Positions 6,600 to 7,474 of a stretch of DNA of 7,474 nt are shown here, in pieces. The translations under genes and the position numbers were made by a program. Under the pieces are notes generated by a model, which worked only from the letters and a program-made list of their open reading frames with translations, had not been told where the DNA came from and ran no database searches. Source of the DNA: JAENZQ01 sp964553505 (GTDB taxonomy: Bacteria > Bacillota > Clostridia > Peptostreptococcales > JAAYPU01); contig CAZKKX010000120.1 in assembly GCA_964553505.1 (NCBI GenBank), positions 1-7,474 on the forward strand, in the 5' to 3' direction. Each line of letters begins with the position of its first letter. Position 1 is the first letter of the stretch.

Positions 6600-7409
6600 T
6601 CACGGACTGCTGTAGGGACTTCTATAAAGATTATTGCGTAAAGTTTTGTTTACTTTATGTATAATTCTTAGATTTGTCCCAGTTAGATCTGCTATTTTCC
6701 TATAGGAAAGATCCGTTTCATTCAAAAGCTTTTTCAACAGTTCTTCCATATCCTTGCCCTTGACTTGTCCTTTATCTGTGATTCTCTTTTCTTCAAAGTA
6801 ATTATTAATAATTCTTTTTGCCTTTTTCTCTTTCAACTGTTCAGCTTCTTCTTTTATTTCCAAATAATTTGTGTCATCCTCTATTCTATGAAAATCCAAA
6901 AAATCTTTAGCTGATACAAAACCATTTAATATTTCTTCTTTTATCTTTTCATCTATGATTATTGGCGTATCATTTAAGTACTCTCTTAAACTGCTCCACT
7001 TATATTCTTCAGGTTTGGACACCAGACCTGCTTTTATCGGATTGTTATGTATATAGCGTATTGCTCCATATAAATAGGCTTCATCGGTGATATTTTCGCT
7101 TCTGAATCTTCCCTGAAACACCGGTCCTACCCTATCATGCCTTTGATTATAGGACATGGCGTAAGAGATATTAATCTTCTTCATGATTTTAACAAGTTCT
7201 GATTTCTCTGCAATAATGATCATATGCATATGGTTATCCATAACGCAATAGGCTACGATCCTACATAATACATCTTGCCTTTTCTCTTTTATAAGCATTA
7301 AAATTCTTTCTTTTTCTTTTTCCTTTTCAAGAATTTTTTCCTTATTGATGCCTCTTACCATAACGTGATAAAATCCTGTTTCACTTTCCATTCTGGCTTC
7401 TCTTACCAT
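6600..7409 (-). CDS. REP-associated tyrosine transposase (RAYT, Y1/HUH superfamily) with C-terminal HTH
   Basis: This 269-residue protein is a complete Y1_Tnp-type transposase. The N-terminus, MVREARMESETGFYHVMVRG, has the usual RAYT form. The HUH metal-binding pair is His60-Met-His62 in VMDNHMHMII. VGPVFQGRFRSENI (94-107) and YIHNNPIKAGLV (119-130) are the other family blocks, and WSS follows at 138-140. By comparison with Tyr115 of E. coli TnpA-REP, which sits in an equivalent YIxxNP segment, Tyr119 is the probable nucleophile. Such enzymes cleave and join single-stranded DNA at REP hairpins. A C-terminal extension (about 224-253) has a helix-turn-helix pattern, LSYRKIADLTGTNLRIIHKV, seen in longer RAYTs. 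No frameshift or missing key residue was found, so it may be active. It lies between inverted REP copies and has its own predicted promoter and RBS (gagggtgat). Family assignment is confident; activity here is inferred. Confidence 0.92.
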   Translation of the reverse strand: MVREARMESETGFYHVMVRGINKEKILEKEKEKERILMLIKEKRQDVLCRIVAYCVMDNHMHMIIIAEKSELVKIMKKINISYAMSYNQRHDRVGPVFQGRFRSENITDEAYLYGAIRYIHNNPIKAGLVSKPEEYKWSSLREYLNDTPIIIDEKIKEEILNGFVSAKDFLDFHRIEDDTNYLEIKEEAEQLKEKKAKRIINNYFEEKRITDKGQVKGKDMEELLKKLLNETDLSYRKIADLTGTNLRIIHKVNKTLRNNLYRSPYSSP

Positions 7410-7412
7410 ACC

Positions 7413-7421
7413 ATCACCCTC
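7413..7421 (-). promoter_or_regulatory. Ribosome binding site of the transposase
   Basis: The minus strand reads gagggtgat ending 3 nt before the ATG at 7409, with the GAGGG core 7 nt away. It is a fair Shine-Dalgarno match and supports the upstream Met1 start over Met7. Confidence 0.55.
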
Positions 7422-7430
7422 TCAGACACT

Positions 7431-7459
7431 ATTTTACATAATATTTCATCAAATGTAAA
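7431..7459 (-). promoter_or_regulatory. Putative sigma-A promoter of the transposase, overlapping the REP
   Basis: On the minus strand, TTTACA (7459-7454; 5 of 6 to consensus) and TAAAAT (7436-7431; 5 of 6) are exactly 17 bp apart. The start site would be near 7424, giving a leader of about 15 nt. The -35 box shares three bases with the REP motif that ends at 7457, so protein bound to the REP could affect transcription. Confidence 0.6.
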
Positions 7460-7474
7460 CAAAAAGAACCGTCC
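7457..7474. repeat. REP motif upstream of the transposase, cut by the window end
   Basis: The sequence aaacaaaaagaaccgtcc is the exact reverse complement of 6579-6596, and the same string occurs at 2771-2788 in the paired element. The window stops inside the core, so the other half of the palindrome, if present, cannot be seen. Confidence 0.75.

Larger units (their letters stand above)
6567..7474 (-). mobile_element. RAYT transposase unit bounded by inverted REP copies
   Basis: The transposase gene, its promoter and two inverted 18-bp motifs (6579-6596 and 7457-7474) together form an IS-like unit of about 0.9 kb. RAYTs are usually single-copy, domesticated genes flanked by the REPs they recognise rather than freely jumping elements, so this may be a resident locus. 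The right boundary is uncertain because the window ends inside the right REP. Target-site duplications are not expected for this enzyme class. Confidence 0.65.

Noticed and set aside
6389..6664. Plus-strand open frame of 91 codons spanning the regulator start and the REP
   Set aside because: It overlaps two well-supported minus-strand genes and runs through the REP palindrome. Its translation resembles no family I know.
7300..7340. Purine-rich simple sequence in the transposase gene coding KEKEKER as a phase-variation tract
   Set aside because: The repeat is impure and short, the frame is intact, and charged residues at this place are normal in the family.

Overview
The window looks like chromosomal DNA of a low-GC, Gram-positive, spore-former-type bacterium (Clostridia-like Firmicutes). 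The support is AT-rich coding sequence, AAGGAGG-type ribosome binding sites, a Gram-positive-style secreted repeat protein and a REP-associated transposase of the kind common in Clostridia. The species cannot be fixed from the sequence. All four genes lie on the minus strand, so the window reads from right to left, and almost all of it is coding.

Right end (7474 to about 6567): a REP-associated tyrosine transposase (RAYT, an HUH/Y1 enzyme) is bracketed by two inverted copies of an 18-bp motif (ggacggttctttttgttt and its complement). The right copy is cut by the window end and touches the -35 box of the transposase promoter. The left copy starts at the base after the transposase stop codon. 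Centre (6546 to 2806): a 1246-residue LuxR-type regulator has an AAA ATPase module, a long helical TPR-like region, a GAF domain and a C-terminal LuxR helix-turn-helix. It has a strong RBS but almost no room for a promoter of its own.

Between the regulator and the next gene (2805 to 2630): a paired REP element forms a perfect 29-bp inverted repeat. Beyond it lie an 18-bp dyad and a promoter with a good -10 and a poor -35 box. Left part (2629 to 1): an 80-residue phage tail collar-domain protein is followed by the first 768 residues of a secreted protein. That protein carries a signal peptide, PQQ/WD-like beta-propeller repeats, two Calx-beta domains and the start of an SbsA-type Ig-like domain; its C-terminus is outside the window.

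How the parts may work together (inference): the large regulator may activate the promoter of the downstream collar/surface-protein pair through the dyad. The RAYT and its REP copies have spread through the intergenic spaces, where they now sit at gene 3' ends and may terminate or stabilise transcripts. The two things most worth following up are the RAYT/REP family with its matching paired element, and the regulator plus collar plus propeller/Calx-beta neighbourhood.
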